Below are positions 63,736-64,000 of a stretch of 64,000 nt of DNA, piece after piece. Source of the stretch: Novipirellula caenicola (GTDB lineage: Bacteria > Planctomycetota > Planctomycetia > Pirellulales > Pirellulaceae); NCBI RefSeq assembly GCF_039545035.1, contig NZ_BAABRO010000002.1, positions 558,001 through 622,000 of the forward strand, in the 5' to 3' direction. Within the stretch, counting starts at the first letter, position 1; each line of letters opens with the position of its first letter. The notes beneath the pieces are model-generated. The model was given only the letters and a program-made list of their open reading frames with translations, was not told where the DNA came from and did not search any database. The translations under genes and the position numbers were made by a program.

Positions 63736-64000
63736 ATGAGTTCGGTTCCGGTCCATTTGGCTGTCGATTTAGGTGCTTCGAGCGGACGCGTGATCGCAGG
63801 GTCACTGCAAAATGAACAGATGCAGCTGGCCGAAGTCCACCGGTTTGCCAACGATCCGGTCACGATCCAACAATCGATGCATTGGAATGTCCACGGATTG
63901 TGGGCCGACATCCAAACCGGACTTCGCAAGGCGACGCAGCAGTTTGACGATATCGCCTCGGTCGGTGTCGATACTTGGGGCGTCGATTACGTCTTGGTCG
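63736..64000 (+). CDS. rhaB: Rhamnulokinase, N-terminal part (runs off window)
   Basis: The first 88 residues of an FGGY-family sugar kinase. It starts MSSVPVHLAVDLGASSGRVI with the ATP-binding DLGASSGR, then HWNVHGLWADIQTGL and GVDTWGVDYVL, the pattern of rhamnulokinase, which phosphorylates L-rhamnulose at C1. Start ATG 63736 has a GAGGAA site. With only the N-terminus visible a close FGGY relative cannot be excluded. It fits a deoxy-sugar theme with the fuconolactonase-like gene and sulfatases in the window. Confidence 0.88.
   Translation, partial: MSSVPVHLAVDLGASSGRVIAGSLQNEQMQLAEVHRFANDPVTIQQSMHWNVHGLWADIQTGLRKATQQFDDIASVGVDTWGVDYVLV

Overview
The window looks like the chromosome of a marine planctomycete of the Pirellulaceae (Rhodopirellula-like). 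The basis is moderate GC content, loose gene spacing with long repeat-filled intergenic regions, sulfatases of different subfamilies, a CimA route to isoleucine, GTG/TTG starts beside ATG, and planctomycete-style proteins such as zinc-ribbon membrane proteins and a propeller sensor kinase. Taxonomy is inferred from gene content; there is no rRNA gene and I found no tRNA gene or CRISPR array.

Layout. 0-9 kb: the start of a dienelactone-hydrolase-type protein, a Ca2+/cation antiporter with yidD, and an RND efflux operon (regulator, adaptor, permease on the minus strand) with a perfect 26-bp operator palindrome upstream of the tetR gene. 9.5-13.2 kb: a sulfatase, a zinc alcohol dehydrogenase and a fuconolactonase-like hydrolase, suggesting use of sulfated deoxy-sugars. 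13.7-20.1 kb: Cu/Zn superoxide dismutase, a primary-type sigma factor, an LRR protein, MtfA peptidase, a Dabb protein, an FHA protein and a YhcC-type radical SAM protein. 20.6-27 kb: a small membrane protein, then cimA-valS behind a leader that looks like a branched-chain amino acid attenuator, then a zinc-ribbon membrane protein. 27-35.7 kb: a second sulfatase, a decayed gene, and a propeller sensor kinase with a FixJ-like regulator, a lone receiver and a secreted ERPN-repeat protein. 36-43.4 kb: two ABC transporter pairs in one operon, an FKBP lipoprotein, a DEAD-box helicase and a membrane protein. 43.6-52 kb: a fatty-acid beta-oxidation operon (acyl-CoA ligase, thiolase, FadJ-type protein, acyl-CoA dehydrogenase, patatin lipase). 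52.5-64 kb: a TPR glycosyltransferase, a sugar isomerase-like TIM barrel, divergent queF/queE, alaS, a SelA-like protein without the PLP lysine, and the start of rhamnulokinase.

Repeats are a major component: a MITE-like element in two inverted copies (9.2 and 57.4 kb), a 138-bp tandem triplet at 40.3 kb with a relative at 20.2 kb, a 1.2-kb array of about 150-bp units at 54 kb, and three 150-bp units at 62.5 kb that share a module with the 54-kb array.

The strongest candidates for something undescribed are the cimA-valS attenuator (Ile/Val-rich leader peptide followed by an intrinsic terminator), the lysine-less SelA homologue, the MITE-like family, and a Cu/Zn SOD lacking both disulfide cysteines.
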